Assembly (NCBI GenBank): GCA_035578175.1
Contig: JAQMRL010000016.1
Location: 1,117,501 to 1,181,500 of the forward strand
Direction: 5' to 3'
Source: Catonia carolina
Lineage: Eukaryota > Arthropoda > Insecta > Hemiptera > Achilidae
DNA length: 64,000 nt
How positions within the stretch are numbered: the first letter of the stretch is position 1; the number at the start of each line of letters is the position of its first letter. The position numbers were made by a program, and so were the translations under genes. Under the pieces are notes generated by a model. It had not been told where the DNA came from, did no database searches, and saw only the letters and a program-made list of their open reading frames with translations. Below are positions 10,223 through 20,728 of this stretch, piece after piece.

Positions 10223-10680
10223 GGGTGTTTTATTGACAACGCAACCCTGATTATAAGAAGATAGAAGTAATAAATCGGTAAAATTTCTGTACCCTAATCG
10301 TTATGTTGGCAACAGTGTACTCAAGGCCAACTACCTAAGAGAGTTAAAATGTTCCAGTCAAGGCTTAGTGTGGCCATAGCAGTCGTTTTGTTATATTATG
10401 TCAACAATGGTTGTTTCCAAGGAAAATATTGTGGCTTTTAACATAGGGTTGTATTGTTAATAAAACACCCATAGAGTATTTTATCAATAAAACCATTGCT
10501 GATACAATATAACGAAATGACTGCTGTCACCACACTAATGCTTGACTGGAAAATTTTAACTGTCTAAGGTAGTTGGTTTTGAGTGCACTGTTGCCAACAT
10601 ACCGATTGGGGGATAGACAATTTACTGATGTATTACTTCTACTTTCTTATAATCAGGGTTGCGTCCCTAATAAATCACCC
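10223..10680. mobile_element. Foldback element with ~190-bp terminal inverted repeats (copy 1)
   Basis: It begins GGGTGTTTTATTGACAACGC and ends in a matching inverted GCGTCCCTAATAAATCACCC. The arms remain complementary for about 190 bp (TGTTGGCAACAGTGTACTC pairs with GAGTGCACTGTTGCCAACA, and so on), with a short centre around AACATAGGGTTGTATTG. There is no ORF. It behaves as a non-autonomous MITE. Copies are at 28203-28996 and 53094-53551. Confidence 0.8.
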
Positions 10681-11384
10681 TGTAATAGTAGTAAATAAAA
10701 AATAGGGTTTCTGAGAAATAGAAATATATTGCACAAATGGTTACATGTAGCCTATTGTTGTACGGCTACCTAAAGGAGTCGGGTATCTAATTAGATGATT
10801 GGCTCTTTTTGTAACCATTCTATTCAATTATGATAAGTGTATTTTTATTATTATATAGAAAATCTCTGTCCTTCTCGTGACTTGCATAGCTTCATGTATG
10901 TAAGGGAGCACACCGTTTTGGAGTTGAGTCTTTGATCTGGCAGTGAGTCATACTGTGTACGAGTACGCCTGCCAAGAGATCCACCGTAAATTGTAGACAC
11001 AAATAATCGTTGTTATCTTTGTAAGTAGGACTTAGTGTAAGTAAGTGCAAAATAATCTTGCAATTGGTTAAGTTTACGTCATAAATTTAGTGTAATTAGT
11101 GGGTTATTTCTTACAAGTAATTTAATTGTAGGTTTAAGACACTTAACTTGTTGTTGTAATTTTTAGTTTGCAATAAATAATACTTGTAATTGTTAAACTA
11201 TATTGTGTTAATTATTTAATTTACCTAGATCCCGAAACGGACCTTAGAGATAAGTGTCACAATACATTATTGTCTAATGACTGGATGTGTAAGTTCAGTT
11301 GAGGCTGTCAACTAAATACATAATTTGGAATCTCTTATATTGTAATAGTCTATTTCCAGCTTGTCATGTTTATTCTGTTTTACT
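10681..11384 (+). other. Conserved block segment with a candidate 5' exon or LTR-like piece
   Basis: This segment is shared by all three blocks (28997-29694, 53552-54240). A conserved non-AT-rich part (about 10895-11022) ends at a strong donor-like CTTT|GTAAGTAGG, preceded by a possible initiator in GGCAGTGAGTCATACTG. Downstream are AATAAATAA and a GATCCCGAAACGGACC stretch. It could be a noncoding first exon or a solo LTR; no TG...CA ends with target duplication were found. Confidence 0.35.
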
Positions 11385-11870
11385 GTTTATATGAATATAT
11401 AGGAAGGTAAGTATTATTTTCATGTTGATTTTTCACGGGATATACATGTTTTCAGACCCCCTGAACCCAATAAAACATGTTTTTTGCGATTGGTCGTTTT
11501 GTGAACACAACTTCTCAAGAACAGACCTTTGTATGAAGTTGAAACTTAAAACTTAAGTTAGGTACTACTGTAGTACCTGACACAAAACATAATAAACATT
11601 TTTTTGTATAATGCTTAGTTAGCAGTAATTAGTGATTTTCTGTTTATTTTTCACAGAAATCTGTAAAAAATTAGATTTTTTAAGATTTCTACCCTAGTAT
11701 ACATTTAACAACAAAAGTATATGATCAAATTTATAGGAAATTAAAAGATCTACAACTTTTATTTTAATAATTTTTCTCTAGAGCCTAGTTTAGCAAGAAA
11801 AAATGATTTTCTGTATTATTAAGCCAAACTAAGGTTTGTTTTAATTTTGCAACATTCACTCATGATCAAC
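11385..11870 (-). repeat. R1-family repeat, internally shortened (minus orientation)
   Basis: It starts with the TATATGAATATATAGGAAGG end and the CCCTGAACCCAATAAAACATG stretch. It jumps past the middle of the repeat, then carries the AAGCCAAACTAAGG and CACTCATGATC portions. Confidence 0.7.
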
Positions 11871-12007
11871 GAGACTGATTAACAGAATGGTGACGAATAT
11901 TTTTTAGTGTTTCTAATGTTCTTATTATAATTAGTGGTATCATTTTCCTGAATTCAATACTTCATATCAGACTTAAATAAAAATTGATTAATACATGATT
12001 TTTGAGG

Positions 12008-14134
12008 TTTTTTTTGTTCCATCCAGGAAATTCCAAAGTCAATATAAGACATGTCAAAATAAAACTGATAAACTAAAAGTTTATCACAATGATAAATTTA
12101 TCACTTACCACCAAAAATTTGTTTCTGCTACTGCGTACTTAAGTAGGCTTGTCATGAACCCATTGTATCTAATATCACACAAAATAAAATAGTCAAACAC
12201 AATGATAAATTCATTACTTACCAATAATTTTATCCCACTACGGCTTAACTCTGTAGGCTTGTCATGAACCATTTTGTATCAAATAGTACACAATATTTGT
12301 TTAATTAAAAGTTAAATACTTTTCAACCAAAAACTATTTAGAAAGGAATTCGTACACACTGTAAAATGTTTCATCAATTAAATATTGTTTTAGCTATTTT
12401 AAAATGACTTAAATTGTCATAACTTTTGGCAATAAACCTTGTGTCAATTTATTAATGTATTTTCTACCTGCATAGGTTAATTTTGTTCAAACAATTTAGT
12501 GTTGTGATTACCTACATAATAATCGATTCTCTTTCTTGCGTACTAGTGGTTAAGAACATCTAAATTCTGTAAAAAGGTATTTTGCTTTACGTACATTATC
12601 ACTTCAAAAATGTACAAAGAAGGAACTGTGAGCAATTGCAGCTCTTTAAATAGAGATCTGCATGAGGTAAGGTGGTTGACTCTCATCATACACCTAACAG
12701 TTTTTTTTTTGTATTTTAAAAACTCCTTCCATGTTACACTGTGATGAATTACCCCATACTAATATGGCATACCTAATATGAGGTAAAATTAAACCATGAT
12801 AAGCTGGCATTAGCAATTTTTTATCATTTAATCTGGCAATTTGTTTCAATGCAGATACCCCAGATGATATTTTACCACAAATTTGATCGGTATAATAATC
12901 CCATGATAGAGTCCTATTTAGTGACACTCCTAGAAACTTCACTGTTTGCACATGATCTAGGATATTATTTTGTATAAAGGCATCCACTTCTCTGTTTTTT
13001 TTTACATTGTGTTTGTTTTTGAAATGTAAGTACTGACACTTTTTCCCATCAACTGTTAACATTAATTCATTCAGAAATTGGACTACAGATTCTATGCTAA
13101 TCTGTGTATTCACTTTGAGACCTATCTACCAGTAAACTTTTATTTATGATTGAAGTATTATCAGCAAACAATAAAGCTGTACAGTTAAGTAAGATTTCTG
13201 GTAATCTATTTATATACAACAAAACAAAATGGGACCTAAAATAATTGAACCCTGTGGAACACCAGCTTTGACATCATGCTTTTCAGACAAAATTTTTGTA
13301 AAGTTTCTTCCTAACTACCTACTCTAGTTATTTCTACGCACTGTACTCTCCCTACTAGATAAAACAAACCATTTAAGTTCTACGACCCTAATACCTAATG
13401 ACTCTAACCTTTTCAACAAGACTTCATGATCAACACAGTCGAGAGCTTTACTGAGATCTAAAAACACAGTTAAGGCCTTCTTTCCTGCATCCAATATATC
13501 AACTACTTGCTGAAAAACTGAGACAATAGCAGTTTTGGTTGACTTACCCTTATGGAAACCAAGCTGATCTTTTGATATGATAAGGTTTTCAGTCAAAAAA
13601 CTGATTAACCTAATGAACACTACCTTTTCAAACATTTTGCTAATAGTGTTTAATAGACTTATGGGCCTATAATTTTCAACTAATTGGGTATTGCCGTTCT
13701 TAAACACAGGCAATATTTTACCTTCCTTCAGTTGCTTTGGAAATACACATATTCTCTGAGAGAAGTTAATTAGATGAAGAAGAGTTGTTAATAAAAATTG
13801 TTTACATTCTTTAACAATAATACTCGAGATCCCATCTAATCCTACAGTTTTCTTACTTCTTAAGCTATCGATAACTGATTCTAGTTCCTCATGTGAAACT
13901 GGGCTATATAAAAATTTATCTATAACTATATCCCCCCTTGCTTCATAACATCCATCAGTTTCTGTTATCTGTTGTTTAACCTTTGAAGCTACTTCCTGAT
14001 AATACTTATTAAAATAATTACTAATTTCTGAACCATTCTCTATAACTTCATTAATACTGTTAACCATTTTTGGTATATCTGTGTATCCCTTGTTACTAAC
14101 TACATCTCGATGATTATTTTTATTGTTCCCCATG
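12008..14134 (-). mobile_element. 5'-truncated non-LTR retrotransposon, family L1a (copy A)
   Basis: A minus-strand LINE: its 3' end is at the T-run near 12008 and its coding part lies rightward to about 14134. The empty site survives in the related S2 copy at about 18097-18130 (...TTTTTGAGGATGTAACATT), whose two halves here flank the insertion. The reverse transcriptase is of jockey/CR1-like type. Copy B (32268-32993) is the same insertion with most of the coding part deleted. Confidence 0.8.
12694..14131 (-). pseudogene. Reverse transcriptase of LINE L1a copy A, decayed
   Basis: Two open pieces remain on the minus strand. From 14131 down to about 13360: linker, VENYRPISLLNTISKMFEKV, DQLGFHKGKSTKTA and the palm motif FLDLSKALDCVDHEVLL. 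From 13113 to 12694: the C-terminal LMLTVDGKKCQYLHF, VKFLGVSLNR, and MPAYHGLILPHIRYAILVWG. The stretch between them is frameshifted. Its second palm motif reads FADNTS instead of FADDTS (near 13165), so a catalytic aspartate is lost. There is no endonuclease domain, since the copy is 5'-truncated. Confidence 0.82.
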
Positions 14135-15744
14135 GATGTAACCAATGGTTGAAGCTTTTACTTATTTCCAGTGATTATTGTAAATAATTAAATTCCTTTG
14201 TAGTATCAATATTATAATAATTATTTTAACCTATTGAAATAAGGTTTTTTAAAACGTATCTACACCGCATAGTTGCCCTATCTAGCGACAGTTTTTCCAT
14301 TTACAGAACAGAATGGTAGCTTTTCGTTTTTAGTTGAAAAGGAAAGTGATCAAGTGTTAGTAAATAAACGTGAAGCAAACATTAAATACTATTAAACAGT
14401 CGTAGACTATTATAGAAAAGTGGATAGTGGGTTCAAGGAATCTGCAGTCGACCAAACTAACTGATTGGTAAATTGTTTTTGTATTATTTACTACTTGAAG
14501 AGTATTAAAATCTTTTCAGGTTATGTTTGGGAGTCGAAACATATAAAAAGTTTAATAGAGGATGTGTATTCGGTTATTCTAATCAAGTGTACTGGGCACT
14601 GCAGATTTAATTAGAGACTGTTTTTTGTTCAGTTGTGAAAATTATTCGGTCAGTGTTTACAAGATTCATCTTGTTTCATTTGGCCTAGGGTCATGCCCTG
14701 TCACGTGGTCCAGAAATAATGAATCTAGTTATTTGATTATTTTAAAAATTAATAATCTTAAAGAACGATTCTGCATATTATATTGACTATTGACATGTTT
14801 TGTTCAAAATTGATTTTTTTGGCTAACTTTTGTTTGACAAGGTCAGCGGTTTTTACAACTTTGTAGCTTCATAAACATGATAGTAGACGAGATTCTATTA
14901 ATCTTAATTAATATTTTATCGTTGAAGGCAAAACCAACTTATTTATTTGTACCGAAGATTAAGTTGTAAGGTGTAAAACATAACTTCAAATTCGGAATTT
15001 AAATGTTTCTAAAGTCAAGGTTTTTAACAAAGTTTGGAGGTATAAGAGTACCCATTGTTTAACAAGCAAATTCTTGCCTTCCCAAATAATATTTTGAAAG
15101 TTGCCCGTGACTTAATTGAGCAATTTGTTGAAAATAAATGTGTCATAGTTTGTGAAGAAAGGAAGCCAGAATAAATTTGGTGTAATAAATGTATGTGCTA
15201 GCGGTTAAATGGTTCATGTAAAGAAATCTATTAGGCATTTTCTGTAGCATTGTCTTGTGCTGTTGCTGATTATAGGTGATAATGATTGGCTAGAAGTAAC
15301 CATTGATATGAAAATATGTCCACATTGGTACATGCATGTATGGTGAATGTACATTGTATTTCAGTTGGACCTAATGTTATTATTTTCTTGTGCGCAGGCA
15401 GCCTTGAAGTACACCACAACATAAATTACTTGAGATACCATCCTGTGCTGGGACTGAATCTTAAATATCATCGGAAAAGGAAGTCTCATTGACAATTCAG
15501 TTTCCAAGAAAACTAGCCAATTAATTGAATTTTCATTAAAGGTATGTTAGTTTTATTTCATTGAAATTGAAATTTTGTGAAATTCATTGTAATTATTTCA
15601 TTTTGATGTTCTTTTAATGAGGAAAATTTAAAAGTGAATTTCTGCATACAGAATTAATAGTATTTAGGACTGCCTATGGGAAAAGGGACCCAAGTCAAAA
15701 GTAAGGTTATGAGTGATTCTTGCAGACAATTTAATGCTGAAACA
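14135..15744 (+). repeat. S2 segment, copy 1
   Basis: S2 runs from GATGTAACCAATGGTTGAAGC through CTATCTAGCGACAG, a donor-like CTAACTGATTGGTAAATTG, an acceptor-like CTTTTCAGGTTATG and a strongly conserved stretch at 15211-15545. Related copies are at 18095-19380, 33000-35225 (with an internal tandem repeat) and 57578-59205. The spaced splice-like signals suggest exon-intron remnants of a duplicated gene of unknown identity. Confidence 0.55.
15398..15492 (+). other. Candidate terminal exon in conserved island (S2 copy 1)
   Basis: It follows an acceptor-like TTATTTTCTTGTGCGCAG and reads GSLEVHHNINYLRYHPVLGL, NLKYHRKRKSH and a TGA at 15490-15492. The same reading is open in the three other S2 copies. 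There is no known match and splicing is not shown. This copy has a W-to-R change relative to the other copies. Confidence 0.3.
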
Positions 15745-16020
15745 GTTATATTTAATTAAGATTGTGGCTTTAATATGCATTTTAGAGCAAAATTGCAAGT
15801 AATTTAAGATGTAGAGAATTTAAAAAACTACAACTTTAATTTCAAATATTTTTTTGTATAACGCTCAGTTAAGTAGTAATTAGTGGTTTTCTGTTTTTTT
15901 CTCACGAAAACGTGAAAAAATAAATATGTTTTTAAGATTGCAGCCTTAGCATGCATCTTGTCACAAAAGTGTATGTAATCAAATTTATAGGAAATTAAAA
16001 AATCTACAACTTTAATTTAA
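15745..16020 (-). repeat. R1-family piece interrupted by a piggyBac-type element
   Basis: The R1 middle region (AATATGCATTTTAGAGC, TACAACTTTAATTTC) runs to TTAA at 16017-16020. It continues after 16970 with AAAGCCTTTTTCTCTACAGAGCC, matching uninterrupted copies elsewhere. Confidence 0.75.
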
Positions 16021-16969
16021 CACTTATATGGAAACATCGGTCTCACAGGCACTAAGGGTGATTTGTTTACATAATACTGGGTTCCCTGAGCTAGGGTTGG
16101 TGCTGACCGTCATCATTCCTATCTACTTCATAGTGAAATATGGTTCAGTTCACGTGAATCGTTGCGGAAGTGTAAATCGTTCTTAAAAATCATACCGGTC
16201 TGTGATACCGCGTGTTTCTTTTTGTGTATTTCATGTAGCGGTCTGTGGAACCGTGTGTTTCCCTTACTGTATTTAACGGTCTGTAAGACGGGAGTTTCCT
16301 TTACGGGTTTATATTTTAATTATTTGTATATATTTTAATTATTTTTTTAAAATATTTAATTGTAAATTTGTGAAATGGCTCGACCACTTAGTACAAGCGA
16401 TCCCGACTATGGTGACAGAATTCGTAGATTATTGGAAAATGATGACAGTGACTCGGAAGGTTCTATTTGTGATGAAATTGATGACTCGGATGTATCACTT
16501 GCAAGAAAGCTATTTGCCTATAATGCAGTAGAAAACTGTGTCTTGATTGTACAAAAAACAAATGTCAGTAAAAAAATCCCTAATATATAAGTAGTCACTT
16601 TTGAGTTATGTTTCTTTTATACAAATTTTTGCTCTTTTAAATTTAAGTATGTGATTACATATGTATTAAAATAATACATTTAACCTGAGTGAAAAAAGCA
16701 TTATAAGTATTAATTTTAAAAATTAAGTCGTTAATACCATAAACAATTTGGCTTTTTCTTTTATTTAAACAATTGTTTTTCGATAACCAGATCTTATACC
16801 AATGTCAATTCAATCATTATGCTATAGTAAAATAATATAATTTTTGTTAAACAGATCTAGTTGAGTTTCTTTGCCTTTGATTCCCAAAAAAATTGCCAAA
16901 AATGAAATGGCGGTCTGTCAGACCGGGTGTTTCTATTAACGTTATAAAAAACATGTTTCCATATAAGTG
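16021..16969 (+). mobile_element. piggyBac-type element, internally deleted, TTAA target duplication
   Basis: Inverted ends CACTTATATGGAAACAT (16021) and ATGTTTCCATATAAGTG (to 16969) are flanked by TTAA on both sides (16017-16020, 16970-16973). The R1 sequence on the two sides joins exactly over a single TTAA. Subterminal repeats CGGTCTGT...ACCG lie at 16196, 16239, 16277 and 16911. At 949 bp it is too short for a full transposase gene. Confidence 0.92.
16375..16590 (+). pseudogene. piggyBac transposase N-terminal remnant
   Basis: A 71-codon ORF with an ATG start. Residues 1-42 (MARPLSTSDPDYGDRIRRLL, then an acidic DDSDSEGS run) look like the N terminus of piggyBac-family transposases. It then runs into VENCVLIVQKTNVSKKIPNI and a stop. 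The whole DDD catalytic domain is missing, so it is an internal-deletion product of a longer gene. It cannot catalyse transposition, but the element keeps its ends and might be mobilised from elsewhere. Confidence 0.7.
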
Positions 16970-16973
16970 TTAA

Positions 16974-17850
16974 AGCCTTTTTCTCTACAGAGCCTAGTTT
17001 AGCTTGAAAGAATGATTTTCCGTATTTTAGGCCAAACTAAGGGTTATTTTCATTTTGCGTCTTTCACTCATGATTAAAATTAGGTTATGTTTATTGAAGT
17101 TAGTTTTTTGTTTATTTCTTATGTTAATTTACTAAAATTAGGTCATATTGTTAATTTATTGCATTGGTAAGAGAAAGTTGTGTGAGTGTTTTACACCAGA
17201 TTTTTTTTCACTGTTATTTATAAAGAAAAATTGCAGAATTTTTTAAAAAAAAGGTAAGAAACACTAATTTTTGGAAATTGCAATGAAAGTAGGTTAATAT
17301 TTGATGAGTGATGATATTGTTCAATTGGTGTTTACTCTCCTTGTCTTTGTCAGATGTCATCTCTTACTGATGTAACATTGTGTGCTGAATCATGTGATCT
17401 CTTCTAATAATTCATATCTCAAATAGTTAGCCTCCTGTAGCAGATTTTTTTAGGTCATGTCAAATGTAAAAATTCACAAACTGACAAAATTGAAAAATAT
17501 TATTGTAATTTATCATAGCCTCTAAGATAAAACATTATAATTTTGTTTTCTATTTTAACAAACTGCATTTGTATTTGAATTAATACTAAGAAAACTAATC
17601 TAAAAAAAATCTGGTGTGAAACACTCACACAACTTTCTCTTGCCAATGCAAATAATTAACAATATAACCTAACATTAGTAATAATACATTAGAAATAAAC
17701 AAACAACTAACCTCAATAAACAAAACCTAATTTTAATCATGAATGAAAGACGCAAAATGAAAATCAGCTTTAGTTTGCCTTAAAAATGCAGAAAATCACT
17801 CATTCACGCTAAACTAGGCTCTGTACAGAAAAATGCTCTCAATGAAAGTT
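16974..17850. repeat. R1 foldback: inverted arms around a ~390-bp unique core (copy 1)
   Basis: The left arm (about 16974-17213) ends TTACACCAGATTTTTT. The right arm (about 17607-17850) begins AAAAAATCTGGTGTGAAACA and repeats the left arm in reverse. The core holds GTTCAATTGGTGTTTACTCT and TCTTACTGATGTAACATTGT. The same core with the same flanking arms is at 36740-37130 and 59690-60052. No gene seen. Confidence 0.8.
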
Positions 17851-18094
17851 GAGCCGAGCCCCCAACTGGCGGCTTTGGCTCCTTTCGCCCACGCTAGCTA
17901 CAGGTTTGTTTCACTTTTAATTCAACTGCACTCTACTTTTATAAAACGACGTATCCAAACAAATCAAGTACTACAATCCTAATCTATTCTACTTTAATAC
18001 TGGACCCGTGCAAACTAGACTTAATGTTGTTATAAAAATTATTGGTACGGTTAAGTTCACTTTAAGATGCTTCAAATCATACTTTAATAAAAAC

Positions 18095-19380
18095 TGAATA
18101 ATGTGAGATTTTTGAGGATGTAACATTGGGTGAAGTTATTTGTACTTATTTCCACTGACTGTTGTCAAATATTTTGTTCTATAAAATTTAATTCCTTTCT
18201 AGTTTCAATTGTATTTTTAACCAATGCAAATAAAGTATTTTTAAACGTATCACCACATACAGTTGCGCTATCTAGCGACAGTTTTCCATTTACAAACTTG
18301 ACGCCTTTCATTTTATGGTGGGAAAAGAAGTTGATTGCGTGTTAGTAAATAAACTAGGAGAGAACAATTAGTACTATTAAACAGTAATAGGTTATTATAG
18401 AAAATTGGATAGTGGATTCAAGAATCTGCAGTCAACCAAACTAACTGATTGGTAAATTATGTTTTGGTTTTATTCATTGGATGAAGTGTATTAAAATCTT
18501 TTTAGGTTATGTGTGAGAAGCGAAATGTATTGTGAACACGGTTAAATGAAAAGTGTAATAGAGAATGTGTATTTATTCTAATCAAGTGTAATCAAGTAGG
18601 CACTGGAGATTTAATTAGAGACGGTTTAGTGATCAGTTGTGAAAACGATTCGGTCAGTGTTTAATTTGGCTCTGACGGACATTTTTGTTTAACGAGGTCA
18701 GATGGTTTTTACAACTTTACGAGCTTCATGAAAAGATCATTATAGTATCTGAGGTTCTATTAATCGGTAAAAGGAAAACCAACTTATTTATGTGCACCGA
18801 AGATTAACTTTGAGGGGTAAATCATAACCTCAAACTTTGAAAATGAAAGGTTCCTAAAATTGGTTTTCAAAAAGTTCAAACATAAAATAATCACGTCTGG
18901 TTTAACAAGCAATGTTTTCTCTTCCCAAGTAATATTTGGGAAGATGCCCGTGACTTAACTTTGCAATTTGTTGAAAATAAATATGGCACTTTGTAAAGAA
19001 AGAAGCTAGTATATGTCCAAGCAGTTAAATGGTTCTTGTAAAGAAATCTATTAGGCATTTTCTGTAGCATTGCCTTGTGCTGTTGCTGATTACAGGTGAA
19101 AATGATTGGCTAGAAGTAACCATTGATATGAAAATATGTCTACATTGGTACATGCATGTATGGTGAATGTACATTGTATTTCAGTTGAACCTAATGTTAT
19201 TGTTTTCTTGTGCGCAGGCAGCCTTGAAGTACACCACAACATAAATTACTTGAGATACCATCCTGTGCTGGGATTGAATCTTAAATATCATTGGAAAAGG
19301 AAGTCTCATTGACAATTCAGTATCCAAGAAAACTAGCCAATTTAGTGAATTTTCATTAAAGGTGTGTTTCTTTTATTTCA
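18095..19380 (+). repeat. S2 segment, copy 2 (without the L1a insertion)
   Basis: This copy has the pre-insertion sequence TTTTTGAGGATGTAACATT at about 18108-18130. It is more diverged than the other S2 copies over most of its length, but 19031-19365 is almost identical to them. It is followed to 19782 by DNA in which I see no feature. Confidence 0.6.
19218..19312 (+). other. Candidate terminal exon in conserved island (S2 copy 2)
   Basis: It follows TGTTTTCTTGTGCGCAG and has the same open frame as the other copies, ending LKYHWKRKSH stop at 19310-19312. The CTG-to-TTG difference from other copies is silent (Leu). Coding status is unproven. Confidence 0.3.
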
Positions 19381-19782
19381 TTAAATTTAAATTCTGGAAA
19401 TTCATTATAATTATATCTGTTTAGATATTTTTCAAAAGAGGAAAATTTTGATACTAATTAATGTGAACAGAATTATTAGTATATATTATGGGCATTCGAT
19501 TAAGAAGGTTCATGTTGTAACCAGATGATGGATTGTTGCAGTGTTGCCACCTGTTTGAAGCAGAATAGTGTGTGTCTGTTACATTGGTAAGAGTGTGTAA
19601 TGTCCGTGTCAAACATAATAGCAACCTGAGTTTGAAGCTCAATTGTTAAAAGAATATGGCTTCGATTGTAACACACTATATGTCAAATTAATGCTGGTTT
19701 AATTGCGTGGAACGGTGAAAACTTGAAATTTTTGTCTATTTTTTATTTAATTAATTGATATTGACATTAGAACAAAAAAACT

Positions 19783-20728
19783 GGTGTGAAACACTCAAAC
19801 AACTTTTTCTTGCCAATGCAAATAATTAACATATAATCTAACATTAGTAATAAAACTTTAGAAATAAACAAAAAACTAACCTTAATTAGCATAACCTCAT
19901 TTTAATCATGAGTGTAAGACGGAAAATGAAAATCAACCTCAGTTTAGCTTAGAAATACGGAAAATCACTCTTTCGTGCTAAACTAAGCTCTTTAGAAAAA
20001 AATGCTTTAAATAAAAGTTGTAGTTCTCTAAATTTTCTATTAATTTGATTATGTACATTTTTGTTGTAAAATGCATACTAAGCCCGAAATCTTACAAAAA
20101 ATCTATTTTTCACACGTTTTTGTGAGAAAAAACCAGAAAATCGCTAATTACCGCTAAACTAAGCATTATACAAAAAAATGTGTAAATGAAAAGTTGTAGG
20201 ATTTTATATTGTTTACATATTTTATTATATACATTTTTGCGCTAAAATGCATATTAAGACCGTAATCTTAAAAAAACATTGTTTTTATGTGAAAACACCC
20301 TCACCAAAAACTTTAGCAAACATGGCGCCTATTCTATCTTGTAGAGCATAAAAAATTCAATAAACTAGGCGATTGTAATAAAATTGTAGGACCAGTTTTT
20401 GAGAAAATCGCAAAAAAGTGAAAAATTACACGAATAAACTGCTACTTCCAGTTGACCGATTTTGATGAAAATGTTCAAGTAGAGTCCGGTAGTGGCATGT
20501 AACTTAAATTTCAAGTATCAAATTTGTATGATGTTTCGTTCTTGGGATATTCTGTTCACACAGACACATACACACACACACACACACACACAGACCAATC
20601 GCTAAAAACATGTTTTTTGGGTTCAGGGGGTCTGAAAACATGTAGATGCAGTGAAAGCTCGATTTCAAAAAATTGAAATGAAAACAATACTTCCTTCCTA
20701 TATATTCATATAAGCAAGAGAAAGTAAT
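19783..20728 (+). repeat. R1-family repeat, essentially full length (plus orientation)
   Basis: It runs from CTGGTGTGAAACACTC, then AACTTTTTCTTGCCAATGC, to ATATAAGCAAGAGAAAGT. It shows all R1 modules in order: start, GAGTGTAAGACGGAAAATG, two diverged tandem ~135-bp modules (each with AAAAGTTGTAG and AAAATGCATA), ATGGCGCCTATTC, ACTGCTACTTCCAGTTGACC, a CA microsatellite (20570-20592), ACATGTTTTTTGGGTTCAGG and the closing end. There is no long ORF, so it appears non-autonomous. Confidence 0.8.

Noticed and set aside
10895..11290. Solo LTR
   Set aside because: AATAAA-like sites and a promoter-like start are suggestive, but no TG...CA ends, target duplication or partner LTR could be shown.
20570..20592. 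CA/GT microsatellites as a regulatory signal
   Set aside because: They occur at the same point of many R1 copies (for example 22310, 40178, 62120) and are part of that repeat.
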